Shown: positions 17,145 through 25,650 of the stretch, piece by piece | How the letters are laid out: each line of letters starts with the position of its first letter | How positions within the stretch are numbered: the first letter of the stretch is position 1 | NCBI GenBank assembly: GCA_903844815.1 | Contig: CAIMVD010000100.1 | Location: 1 to 64,000 of the forward strand | Reading direction: 5' to 3' | Source of the DNA: an uncultured Bacteroidota bacterium | GTDB lineage: Bacteria; Bacteroidota; Bacteroidia; Bacteroidales; VadinHA17 | Length of the DNA: 64,000 nt | Notes under the pieces: model-generated | The model's database searches: none | The model's input: the letters and a program-made list of their open reading frames with translations, nothing else | Told to the model about the DNA's origin: nothing | Program-made: the position numbers and the translations under genes

Positions 17145-17458
17145 AAGTGAAGAAGAAGCCATACGAAATTATTATTTCTCCCGAAGCAGAAAATGAGTTA
17201 AACATTTCAAAAGAGTTTTACGATAGCAAACAGGAAAATTTGGGCAAAGGCTTTGTAAAAGAAGTAGATAATACTATTGATAGGATTGCTGAAAATCCTG
17301 AACAATTTCCGAAAGTAAAACAGAAACAAGTAAGGAAAGCAAGAGTAAACAGGTTCCCATTTGGGATATATTTTGCTGTGAAAGATAACTTAATAAACAT
17401 TTTAGCTGTTTTTCATTATAACAGAAACCCAAAGAAACTAAACAAGAGATTGAAGTAG
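17141..17458 (+). CDS. RelE/ParE superfamily toxin
   Basis: The 105-residue toxin of the RelE/ParE fold shows the typical elements: YEIIISPEAENELN (strand 1 and helix 1), FVKEVDNTIDRIAENPEQFP (helix 2, with the usual NPxxFP), and the C-terminal strands VRKARVNRFPFGIYFAVKD and ILAVFHYNRNPKK. This pattern is closer to the ParE/plasmid-stabilisation branch than to YoeB, so gyrase or ribosome could be the target. The gene is full length, coupled to the antitoxin, and the pair sits between two copies of a 310-bp direct repeat. Confidence 0.85.
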   Translation: MKVKKKPYEIIISPEAENELNISKEFYDSKQENLGKGFVKEVDNTIDRIAENPEQFPKVKQKQVRKARVNRFPFGIYFAVKDNLINILAVFHYNRNPKKLNKRLK

Positions 17459-17503
17459 TTTGGCAGCGAAGAGTGCTCCTGTTTTTCTTCAGGTGCCAGT
17501 ACG

Positions 17504-17814
17504 TCAAATCTGACGTCCTATAACCTCCTTAATCCGGTTTTTGAAGAAAAATGAACTATTTCCTTAAAATGGAAATCCTTAAATAACCTGCGTTTAGCCG
17601 GGATTATTATACTTTCAGCATGAAAAACTGTGCGTTAAAACTATTTTATTTAGAGGCTATGATATTCTGAATAACCATTATATAAATCATTATATTTAGT
17701 GGTGTTTTAGGTTTGGAAACTAAAAATACTCCTCCGGCTTCATTTTATTAATCACCGGAAAGAGTATAAGTTTCACCTGTTACAGAAAAATCATTGTGGA
17801 ACATCTAATATCTA
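17504..17814 (+). repeat. Long direct repeat, copy 2, leader of the TPR regulator gene
   Basis: This is the partner of 16141-16448. It ends 6 bases before the ATG at 17821, so it forms the whole upstream region of that gene. It includes a candidate promoter: TATATTTA, one base from the Bacteroidota -7 element TAnnTTTG, with TCTG 21 bases upstream. It fills most of the 362-base gap after the toxin gene. Confidence 0.85.
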
Positions 17815-17820
17815 TAATAT

Positions 17821-18912
17821 ATGAACCATGATCTGTCCTCCTGCAAAACATTCCCGGTTTTCAGATTAAATTTCATAAACCCCCTGAAAAGGCAGAATCT
17901 CAGTTTTTCATGTTTTTCATTTTGTGTAATCCTCTCTTCCTGGATTAATCCTCTTCTTTCACAACAACATAAAACCGATTCCTTGCTAAATTTATTAAAA
18001 ACCTCAAAGCCTGATACAAACCGAGTTAAGATTTATTACTATTTGTCAGATTCCAACTATGATTCGGATCCTTACAAATCAATTGAATATGCAAAAGAGG
18101 GATTAAGTCTTTCTGAGGAAGTCGGATTCGATCATGGAGCCAGCATCTGCCTGAATGCAGTTGGCCTTGCTTTTAGTCAGCTTGGGAAATTTGATTCTGC
18201 ATTATTCTATTTTAAAGAGAGATATAAAGTAGTCAGTGAGTTGGATGACAAAATGGGAATAGCTTCAACGTATGACAATCTTGGAATAACATATATTCAT
18301 TTTGGAAAAGTAGACTCCGCCCTTGCTTTACGATTGAAGGCTAATGAAATTTATTTATCCTTAAATAAAAAGGATTTACTTGCAAGCGGATACAATTGGA
18401 TTGGTAATATCCATAAGGAAAAGGGGGATTACTCATTAGCCCTTGAATACTTCATGAAATCATTAAAAATTTATGAAGATGAAAACGATAAGGAAAATGC
18501 CGGATATCCCCTTCTAAATATCAGCAGCATATACAGATATATGAAGGATATATTACAGTTTCAGGAAAAATCTTTGAAAAACAAGAATCTTGCAATACTT
18601 ATCTCTGGTTCTGGAGCTGGAATTGTACTGTTAATGCTTTTTTTGGGTGCATTCTTTTACGTAGGCAAGGATCGGGCCTATAAAAACCTGGTCTACCAGA
18701 ATCTTGTCATTGCAGATGAAAGACTCAAAGAATCAATGATCAAAAATTCTTTCATTGAGCGACCTGTTGAAATTGCTGAGAATGGGAAACATACTAATTC
18801 CATACTTGACGAGGAACATAAAAAACAGATATTGAATTGCTTACAGGAATCAGTAAAATCTAAGGTATTTACAGAGCCAAATCTTTCGATAGTGACATTA
18901 GCCGAAAGATGA
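17821..18912 (+). pseudogene. TPR sensor/regulator lacking its C-terminal AraC domain
   Basis: The 363-residue product has an N-terminal hydrophobic export segment, then at least four tetratricopeptide repeats (about residues 65-235; for example AVGLAFSQLGKFDSALFYF and WIGNIHKEKGDYSLALEYF). A TM helix (about 258-280) and a short cytoplasmic part complete it. It ends in FTEPNLSIVTLAER followed by a stop. In Bacteroidota TPR-TM-AraC hybrid regulators this sentence, [DE]PNLTLxxLAE, opens the AraC-type helix-turn-helix, which then runs another 90 or so residues. Here it is missing, and the next gene begins on the other strand 34 bases later. The TPR block also appears short before the TM. It is probably a truncated, non-functional regulator. 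Confidence 0.7.
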
Positions 18913-18946
18913 AAAACAAGCTTAACTAAATTCTGAGCTATAATCT

Positions 18947-19696
18947 CTAATTTTCAGAAAGAGGCTGGCCATCAAACCCCGCCCTTACAAACTTCCGTGC
19001 ATTGGGGAATGCAAGTTCGGTCTGTTTCCTTATTTCGGAAAGAATTATAAGGAATCTGATTATCTCGTCTTCATGTTCCGACAACTTTTCCATGGCTACC
19101 GACCAGGCTGCTATAAGCCTGTCGATGGCAATCAGTGCGATTTTGGCTGAACCGTTGGAGTCGGTCTGGATTTCATCCGATTCATCTTCATCGATACCTG
19201 TCAGAGCCCGGAAGATCTTTGCAGAGATGAAAAAGTTATAGAAATAAATCACCTCAAAGGCTTCATTATACCTTGAGTCACTCTTTTTATTCCCTGGAAT
19301 AATGTCGAAAACATCAGTATCATTTTCTCCGGGTTTATTCTTTTCGAGCCACTTGTGTATCGTAAAAGAAAATTCATATACTTTTTTATACAGGGGGTGT
19401 TCCCTGGGGTCATACTCTTCCGGAGGCTCCAGATTCTTTATTTCTTCCGGATCCAACCCCATTTTTTCCATCATCTCATCAAGCATCAGCATCGTTGCTT
19501 CGAAAACATTGTGAAGGTAATCCCATAATTCCGGACCATCTTCAGGAGCGTCTTTTGAGGAAGCAAAGTTCAGACATCTGGTAGTGAATGAGCATCGTTC
19601 ACACCACCGGTCACAATAATTGTAAATACCCTCAATATTATCTTTATTTTGGGCAAGTTTATGCATCCGGTCTTTCATTTCGGAGGGAGAAAGCAT
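18947..19696 (-). CDS. Conserved hypothetical protein with N-terminal Cys cluster
   Basis: The 249-residue soluble protein is of unknown function. The N-terminus has four cysteines in YNYCDRWCERCSFTTRC (about residues 27-41), a spacing that could bind zinc or an iron-sulfur cluster. The rest is mainly helical and acidic (EEIKNLEPPEEYDPREHP; ALTGIDEDESDE). There is no signal peptide. It stands alone, convergent with the truncated TPR gene and about 260 bases from the acyl-CoA dehydrogenase gene. Confidence 0.7.
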   Translation of the reverse strand: MLSPSEMKDRMHKLAQNKDNIEGIYNYCDRWCERCSFTTRCLNFASSKDAPEDGPELWDYLHNVFEATMLMLDEMMEKMGLDPEEIKNLEPPEEYDPREHPLYKKVYEFSFTIHKWLEKNKPGENDTDVFDIIPGNKKSDSRYNEAFEVIYFYNFFISAKIFRALTGIDEDESDEIQTDSNGSAKIALIAIDRLIAAWSVAMEKLSEHEDEIIRFLIILSEIRKQTELAFPNARKFVRAGFDGQPLSEN

Positions 19697-19889
19697 AGTA
19701 AAATATTTTGATGCAACTGACGATGCAAATTACAAAAAAAACTAAATAAAAATAGCTTTTGCTTAACCGGAATTCATCACCCTGAAAATAATAAGAAAAA
19801 CAGTGCAACTCCTAATAAACTCCGGGTAACACCGTGGTAAAGCCCTCTGATAATAAATTCCAATTAACCATAACGGCCTTAAAAAAGTC

Positions 19890-19933
19890 AAAGGCCGCAA
19901 AGAATATATTCCATATACTCTCGTGCGGCCTTT
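19890..19933 (-). terminator. Rho-independent terminator of the etfBA-acyl-CoA dehydrogenase operon
   Basis: On the minus strand AAAGGCCGCA pairs with TGCGGCCTTT (perfect 10-bp stem, 24-base loop), starting 21 bases after the dehydrogenase stop codon. A GACTTTTTT tract follows. This is a convincing intrinsic terminator. Confidence 0.8.
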
Positions 19934-19954
19934 ACCCTAATTTTATAATAACTT

Positions 19955-21661
19955 CTATTCCTGTTTAAATCTTCCCAGATCATTGATATTTGAGATCCTT
20001 ATCCTTTCGGCTCTCGCCTTGTTTTCGGAACGGGCAATGCGCAAAAATATCTCGAGTGATTTCCAGTAGTCGTGATTCCTGTTTGTATCATGCATGAGCA
20101 TATATCCCATTATGATATTGGCAGCCATCTCAACCATCCTGCGTGCATGAAAATCGGTATATTCATTGTCGCCAACAACAGTCACCATCTTCACCGTCTC
20201 TTCAAACTCCTCGGTCAGGTTGATAAGTGTACGACGATAGATCTGCAGTTCGGGCTTTATCTCGACCATTTCATAATCACGTATGGCAGCTAGGTAGCCA
20301 CCCGTTGTGATTCCCCTTATGGCGGCAACCATCTGCAACTGCGTGGTGCCTTCATAAATTGTTGTGATCCTGGCATCGCGGTAGATGCGTTCGATGGGAT
20401 ATTCCTTCATGAACCCCGATCCTCCATGGATCTGAAGAGAGTCATATGCCATGCTGTTGCAATATTCCGAAGAAATTCCCTTCACAAGCGGAGTAAAGAT
20501 GTCGGCAAGCTTCTGGTATCTCTTCATCTCTTCCTGCTCAGGCTTTGTGAGAGGGTTTTCGTGGGCGATGAATCCATAGGCCTTGTATATATCAACAAAA
20601 CGTGTAGTTTCATAAAGTAATGACCTTATAGCATCGAGCCTGGCCTTCATTGAAGAGACCATCTCATATACAGCGGGGAACTTTATTATGGGCTTTCCAA
20701 ACTGCTCTCTTTCACGTGCATAGGCAATGGCTTCACGGTAGGCGGCCTCGGCTATTCCCACAGATTGTGCGGCGATACCCAGACGGGCACTATTCATAAG
20801 GGACATTACATATTTGATGAGTCCGAGCCTCCTCTGACCCACCAGTTCTGCAGGGGCATTGCGGAAAACAAGCTCACAGGTCGGCGATCCGATAATGCCC
20901 ATTTTATGTTCTATACGGCGTACGGTAACTCCCTTTGAGGCTCTGTCGTAAATGAACATTGATAAGCCGCGGCCATCGGTCGAGCCTTCCTCGCTCCTTG
21001 CAAGTACGAGGGCAATGTCGCCGTCACCGTTTGTGATGAAGCGTTTTACCCCGTTGAGGTACCACCGGTCTTCTTTCTCATTGTATGTTGCCTTAAGCAT
21101 TACAGCCTGCAGGTCCGATCCTGCATCAGGCTCGGTAAGGTCCATGGCCATTGTTGCCCCCTGGGTAATACGGGGCAGGTATTTTTCTTTCTGTTCGTCG
21201 GTAGCAAATTCATGTATTGTCTCGGCGCAATCCTGCAAACCCCAGATATTGACAAAGCTGGCATCAGCCCTTGATACAACATCTGCGATCATTGTGTATG
21301 GTACACTGCAGAAGTTGAGCCCGCCATATTCACGCGGCAGTGTAAGCCCCATGAGGCCTGCTTTCCGTATTATATCCAGGTTGATCTGGGTGCCGCTGGC
21401 ATAGTTTACCCCGTTCTCATCGAGTGTTGGTCCTTCCTTATCCACACCGTCGGCATTGGGGCCGATGACAGTGGCGCAGATCTCGCCAACGATTTCCAGA
21501 ATCTTGTCGTAGTTGTCGAGTGCATCCTCAAAATCAACCGGAGCAAAGTCATATTTCCCCTGATCGGCATATTGGCGTTCCTTTAGAGCCACAATTTTCT
21601 TCATCAAAGGATGGGTCAGGTGGAACCGCAGATCGGGATTATCGAGATAAAAGTTGTCCAT
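19955..21661 (-). CDS. Acyl-CoA dehydrogenase, long form
   Basis: This is a 568-residue FAD-dependent acyl-CoA dehydrogenase that introduces the alpha-beta double bond into acyl-CoA and passes electrons to ETF. The flavin/substrate segment AMDLTEPDAGSDL and the catalytic Glu in TIYEGTTQLQ (about residue 437) are present. It is about 180 residues longer than the common 380-residue type, with an internal insertion and a helical C-terminal extension, as in the long bacterial forms. It is the last gene of a minus-strand operon with etfB and etfA (41 bases from etfA). In an anaerobe it may run either in fatty or amino acid oxidation or, with a bifurcating ETF, in enoyl-CoA reduction. Confidence 0.92.
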   Translation of the reverse strand: MDNFYLDNPDLRFHLTHPLMKKIVALKERQYADQGKYDFAPVDFEDALDNYDKILEIVGEICATVIGPNADGVDKEGPTLDENGVNYASGTQINLDIIRKAGLMGLTLPREYGGLNFCSVPYTMIADVVSRADASFVNIWGLQDCAETIHEFATDEQKEKYLPRITQGATMAMDLTEPDAGSDLQAVMLKATYNEKEDRWYLNGVKRFITNGDGDIALVLARSEEGSTDGRGLSMFIYDRASKGVTVRRIEHKMGIIGSPTCELVFRNAPAELVGQRRLGLIKYVMSLMNSARLGIAAQSVGIAEAAYREAIAYAREREQFGKPIIKFPAVYEMVSSMKARLDAIRSLLYETTRFVDIYKAYGFIAHENPLTKPEQEEMKRYQKLADIFTPLVKGISSEYCNSMAYDSLQIHGGSGFMKEYPIERIYRDARITTIYEGTTQLQMVAAIRGITTGGYLAAIRDYEMVEIKPELQIYRRTLINLTEEFEETVKMVTVVGDNEYTDFHARRMVEMAANIIMGYMLMHDTNRNHDYWKSLEIFLRIARSENKARAERIRISNINDLGRFKQE

Positions 21662-21701
21662 TTTTACAGATTCTAATTTTACCGTAAGTTCTTACAGATG
21701 T

Positions 21702-22721
21702 TTATTTTGTATTTTGCTTATAGTATCTGATCATCTTCGGGATGACCACCTCGAGTTCGCCGGTGATTACATAATCGGCAATTTTATTAATCGGAGCGCC
21801 CGGGTCATTGTTTATCGAAACGATTAGTGAGGAATCCTGCATCCCGGCAATATGCTGGATCTGGCCGGAGATCCCGCAGGCAATGTAAAGTTTTGGTCTC
21901 ACCGTTACTCCCGTCTGACCGATCTGACGGTTGTGTTCTGCATAACCCGCGTCAATAGCGGCACGTGAAGCTCCTACCTCGCCTCCGATTGTTTCGGCAA
22001 GCTGGTGAAGAAGCTGGAAATTCTCCTTTGAACCTACACCATATCCGCCGGCAATTATTATCGAGGCATTCTTGATATTGATCTTCGACTTCTCCATGTG
22101 TCTTTCAATGACTTTGACAACAAAGTCGTCATCGTTGACATAATTTGAAATATCGAGTCTGATTACTTCACCCTTATGATTATCGGAGTAGATTTCCTTT
22201 TTCATTACCCCTTCGCGTACGGTTGCCATCTGAGGGCGGTGGTCGGGATTAATGATGGTGGCAACGATGTTCCCGCCGAAGGCAGGCCTTATCTGGTATA
22301 GCAGGTCCTTATATTCAATTCCTTCGCGCTTGTTTTCGTGATCCCCTATTTCAAGGCTGGTGCAATCGGCGGTGAGTCCGCTCTTGAGTGCGGAAGAAAC
22401 TCTTGGACCAAGGTCGCGGCCGAAGGTCGATGCTCCTAGCAGGGCAATCTGAGGTTTCTCTTCCCTGAAGAGTTTAACGGTTATAGAGGTAAATGGAAGT
22501 GTAGTATAAATATCGAGACGGGGATCGTCGGCAATCCACACCTTATCGGCTCCGTACATATAGAGCTGGTTTTCTACGCCTATGAGATTATGACCCATGA
22601 CCAGAGCCTCAAGGCTGCAATGAAGCTGATTCGCCAGAGAGCGGCCTTTGGTCAGAAGTTCGAGGCTTACATCAGCGACTTTTCCCTCGTCCAGTTCACA
22701 AATTACAAAAAGGTTGTTCAC
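21702..22721 (-). CDS. etfA: Electron transfer flavoprotein alpha subunit
   Basis: The 339-residue EtfA shows the C-terminal FAD domain: QIGQTGVTVRPKLYIACGISG, then IQHIAGM and the INNDPGAPI turn, all characteristic of alpha subunits. The start codon is GTG (22721). It pairs with the EtfB encoded 44 bases upstream, forming the electron acceptor of the downstream acyl-CoA dehydrogenase. It differs clearly from the second EtfA encoded at 62477-63445, so the cell has two specialised ETFs. Confidence 0.93.
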   Translation of the reverse strand: MNNLFVICELDEGKVADVSLELLTKGRSLANQLHCSLEALVMGHNLIGVENQLYMYGADKVWIADDPRLDIYTTLPFTSITVKLFREEKPQIALLGASTFGRDLGPRVSSALKSGLTADCTSLEIGDHENKREGIEYKDLLYQIRPAFGGNIVATIINPDHRPQMATVREGVMKKEIYSDNHKGEVIRLDISNYVNDDDFVVKVIERHMEKSKINIKNASIIIAGGYGVGSKENFQLLHQLAETIGGEVGASRAAIDAGYAEHNRQIGQTGVTVRPKLYIACGISGQIQHIAGMQDSSLIVSINNDPGAPINKIADYVITGELEVVIPKMIRYYKQNTK

Positions 22722-22765
22722 AGTGTTCTTCTTTTAAGGATTTAACAGTTACTGAGAGGCCCCGA

Positions 22766-23641
22766 TTAACCCAGGGTATGATTATCGATAAGTTCCTTCA
22801 TGAAGGAGTTGATATTCTCGTCATCGGGTCTGATTACCATGGTCTCCTTGGCCTGGAAGACAATATTTTCGATCTTCTTAACCTTGGTTGGTGAGCCTGA
22901 AAGGCCGAGCTGTTCTATGTCGGTTTCAATATCGTTCACGCTCCACTCGGGGATATCGAGATAAGGCCTGTCGTTATAAAGCGTTATATAATCGTCTGAT
23001 GAGTCCTGTCGTTCGGTGACTGTACGCGCATGCTTGTATTTCATGAGGGCTTTGGCGTTACGCGGGCGGCAGTCGGGTGCTGAACTGTTAACAGTAAGTA
23101 CGCATGGCAGGGGAACCTCAACAGTCTCAACACCTCGCTCCAGACGTCTTTTAACAGTAAGTTTGTTTTCTTTGAGGCCCAGGATCTCCTCCACATATGT
23201 AACCTGCGGGACCGAGAGTTTCTCAGCCACCTGTGGACCGACCTGTGCGGTATCGCCATCGATAGCCTGACGGCCGGCAATGATAATGTCGAAGTCTTTA
23301 ATTTTCCTTATGGCACATGCCAGAGCGTAAGAGGTGGCCAGGGTATCGGCTCCTGCAAAGGCACGGTCGGTAAGTAGTACGCCTCCGTCGGCACCACGGT
23401 ATAGTCCTTCACGGATTACCTCTGCTGCTCTTCCCGGGCCCATTGTAAGGAGGGTTATTGTTGTTCCTGGAAAGCTCTCTTTAAGTCTGAGTGCCTGTTC
23501 GAGGGCATTCAGGTCCTCGGGATTAAAGATGGCCGCGAGTGCAGCCCTGTTCACGGTTCCATCGGCTTTCATGGCATCCTTACCCACATTGCGGGTATCA
23601 GGAACCTGTTTTGCCAGAACCACGATTTTTAAACTTTTCAT
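22766..23641 (-). CDS. etfB: Electron transfer flavoprotein beta subunit, bifurcating-type motif
   Basis: The 291-residue EtfB is the first gene of the etfB-etfA-dehydrogenase operon. It starts KIVVLAKQVPDT and carries GRQAIDGDTAQVGPQ, the nucleotide-binding loop found in EtfB of clostridial butyryl-CoA dehydrogenase complexes that bifurcate electrons from NADH. Ordinary ETFs of the mitochondrial kind read differently there and bind AMP instead of a second FAD. The sequence therefore suggests, but does not prove, electron bifurcation. A promoter -7 element lies 35 bases upstream (23676-23683). Confidence 0.92.
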   Translation of the reverse strand: MKSLKIVVLAKQVPDTRNVGKDAMKADGTVNRAALAAIFNPEDLNALEQALRLKESFPGTTITLLTMGPGRAAEVIREGLYRGADGGVLLTDRAFAGADTLATSYALACAIRKIKDFDIIIAGRQAIDGDTAQVGPQVAEKLSVPQVTYVEEILGLKENKLTVKRRLERGVETVEVPLPCVLTVNSSAPDCRPRNAKALMKYKHARTVTERQDSSDDYITLYNDRPYLDIPEWSVNDIETDIEQLGLSGSPTKVKKIENIVFQAKETMVIRPDDENINSFMKELIDNHTLG

Positions 23642-23675
23642 AAAGTTCGGGTCTTTTTCATAAAAAATTAGAGCG

Positions 23676-23683
23676 CAAATATA
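23676..23683 (-). promoter_or_regulatory. Promoter -7 element of the etfB operon
   Basis: On the minus strand TATATTTG, followed by C, matches the Bacteroidota -7 consensus TAnnTTTG exactly. It is 35-42 bases before the etfB start codon. I see no good -33 TTTG at 19-21 bases. Confidence 0.6.
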
Positions 23684-23898
23684 ATAGAATGTGACATTAA
23701 GAATGAAGTATTCGAAAAAATAATTTAATAATTAAGCTTATCAGCATGTTTTTCGGCAGGAAATCCGGAAGAAGGGAGATTCGTCGCAATCTGTTATTTT
23801 TCTGTGTGATGGGAAGATGAGAATATCCAGGTGAAGGAGAAATAAAATAACCAGAAAAAGTATATAAAACACTTATACGGCGGCACGGTCGAAAAATA

Positions 23899-25233
23899 TT
23901 ATTTTTGCTTTCTGACTATCTCGTCGAGGATTTCAATAATATTCTCATTCTTAATAATTAATAATCCAACACGCTCTTTGGAGATCCCCTTTTTAAGTTT
24001 AAAATCATAAACCGGATGATTATTTATGAGCTCAGATTCGAAACATCTGAACATTATAGATTCTTTATTATCAATAGTTTCTGCAACTTCCAGAATGTGT
24101 GTTGAAATGAAAAAGAAATTGTTCCGGATCTTAGCTAAAGCTGAAATAATTATCAATGATGCATCATAAGCATCTTTTACATTTGTCCCGCGGAATAGTT
24201 CATCAAATATGATAAAGAGCTTCTTTTCAATGTTAATCTTTGTTACCAGATCCTTGACTCTCTTTACTTCCGAATAAAAATGGCTGTATCCCATATTCAG
24301 ATTATCAGTAAGGTTGATAGTTGTAAATAATCCGTCAAACAGAGAAATGGTAAGTTTTTTTGCCGGAACGGGAAATCCGATATGGGCAAGATAAATCATT
24401 AGTCCCATTGTCTTGAGAAAGGTAGATTTTCCTGACATATTGGGACCCGTAATAAAGCACAGGTTTGAGTCGTTATTGAATGTGAAACTATTTGGAATAG
24501 AAGAAGATAAAAGGGGATGATTTGCTTCAAGAACCTCAAACGCTGGTTTTGCCTCAGAACTATAAACTGGCAAAGTAAATCCATTGTTTTTCATTAATTT
24601 ACTTAGGGTCTGAAGGATGTCAATCTTGTAAACGATATCTAATATTTCCCTTAAAGCAGGTTTCCCTGAAACTCTGAAAAAATTGTCAAGGTTATTTATT
24701 TGAGTAAAACTTAAATCATTTGATTGCTTTAAAACTTTCTTTAGTGACCTGTTTTCTATAAAGTTTTGAATTTTGTCAAAGTCCTGATTCAGCGTTTCAG
24801 GAATGTGTACTAATCTTGCTTCTGCTACAAACAAAACAAGTTTGTTCAGCAATCTGATAATATGTAATATTCCTTCAGAAATTGTATTGTAATTATTGTC
24901 AGGGTTAAGTTTGTTTATTACACTGTCCATAGCAGCATCAATAATATTAGCCTTAAGGGGAACTCTCTGGTTTCTTAGATACCATTCGATATAGTCAAGT
25001 TGTCCGGAGTTCAGAGAGATAAAACAGTCATTAAGAAAGAAAAAATTTACTCCTGTTTTTCTGTTTTCCAGAAATTCCAGATCTGAAACAGGAGAGCCGA
25101 ACACTTCGTGAAGTAGCTCTCGTCCGCCAATAGTAGCAGTCCGGCTGTAGACTGATAAAACTGATATTCCGTTTCTTTTCTCAGGGAAAAGTTCCAGATC
25201 CCTGATTGTCTGTTTGTCAATGTCAAAATTCAT
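23899..25233 (-). CDS. Short MutS-related ATPase
   Basis: The 444-residue protein has the MutS core/clamp helices and the ATPase domain but no N-terminal mismatch-recognition domain. Walker A is GPNMSGKSTFLK, Walker B FIIFDELFRGTN, and the His switch follows in STH. Full-length MutS is about 850 residues, so this is not the classical mismatch-repair protein; it resembles the truncated MutS-like ATPases common in Bacteroidota. Without the recognition domain and without a visible Smr domain, its DNA substrate is unclear. It is monocistronic, with about 250 bases of spacer downstream. Confidence 0.85.
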   Translation of the reverse strand: MNFDIDKQTIRDLELFPEKRNGISVLSVYSRTATIGGRELLHEVFGSPVSDLEFLENRKTGVNFFFLNDCFISLNSGQLDYIEWYLRNQRVPLKANIIDAAMDSVINKLNPDNNYNTISEGILHIIRLLNKLVLFVAEARLVHIPETLNQDFDKIQNFIENRSLKKVLKQSNDLSFTQINNLDNFFRVSGKPALREILDIVYKIDILQTLSKLMKNNGFTLPVYSSEAKPAFEVLEANHPLLSSSIPNSFTFNNDSNLCFITGPNMSGKSTFLKTMGLMIYLAHIGFPVPAKKLTISLFDGLFTTINLTDNLNMGYSHFYSEVKRVKDLVTKINIEKKLFIIFDELFRGTNVKDAYDASLIIISALAKIRNNFFFISTHILEVAETIDNKESIMFRCFESELINNHPVYDFKLKKGISKERVGLLIIKNENIIEILDEIVRKQK

Positions 25234-25468
25234 GATGTTGTCTTTGGGTCAGGGCAAAGTGCATGGAAACAAAGCAAATAATATCTCATTACTTCTCAAG
25301 TCAAAAAACACTTTGTGGTGTAATCTCTTTAAGAATAACGAATCATATTAATATATATTTCAATGGCGTTTAAGGAATATTATTACCAAACATGAAGGAG
25401 TATTTTGCCACCGAAAACACTCTATTTCCTTGTGTTTAACCCCCCAACCCCCCAAGGGGGGATTTAAA

Positions 25469-25591
25469 GATCCTGTTGCCCTCTTCAAAGGCAACCCGGG
25501 AAGATTCCCTCTGTTTCACCTGAAGGATTTCGACATGTCAACGGGTGCCATGAAACCGGTAGGTCTTGGAACTGTCTCGTACCATAGGTTT
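25469..25591 (+). pseudogene. Fragment of a sugar phosphate isomerase/epimerase gene
   Basis: Forty-one codons encode DPVALF, NPGRFPLFHLKDFD and PVGLGTVSYHRF. This corresponds to the C-terminal active-site strand of xylose-isomerase-like TIM barrels, where Bacteroidota secreted members read PGRFPLxHVKDMD...VGxGxIDFxxIF. Neither the preceding 200 residues nor the following end is present. The fragment passes directly into a dispersed repeat at 25589. It is a relic. Confidence 0.75.
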
Positions 25592-25632
25592 AAACACAAA
25601 GGACGCGAAGGTTTGAATTAAGGGCACAAAGG
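25589..25632 (+). repeat. Dispersed CACAAAGG-type repeat, copy 1
   Basis: TTTAAACAC-AAGGAC-CGAAG (one base differs at each dash) and, 8-9 bases later, AAGGGCACAAAGGA are shared with 29920-29962. It belongs to the same loose family as the repeats at 63454-63480 and 63956-63982. Confidence 0.6.
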
Positions 25633-25650
25633 AAGGCTGTTGAAAGACAA

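Larger units (their letters stand above)
25234..25650. other. Intergenic region with gene debris and dispersed repeats
   Basis: This 417-base gap contains no intact gene. It holds a CCCCCCAAGGGGGG mini-palindrome (25450-25461 area), a fragment of a sugar isomerase gene (25469-25591) and a CACAAAGG-type repeat (25589-25632). The layout looks like a gene piece caught between two dispersed repeat types. Confidence 0.6.

Noticed and set aside
25430-25621. 63-residue plus-strand frame taken as an intact gene
   Set aside because: Only 41 codons are homologous to anything; the rest is repeat sequence. It is called as a fragment.
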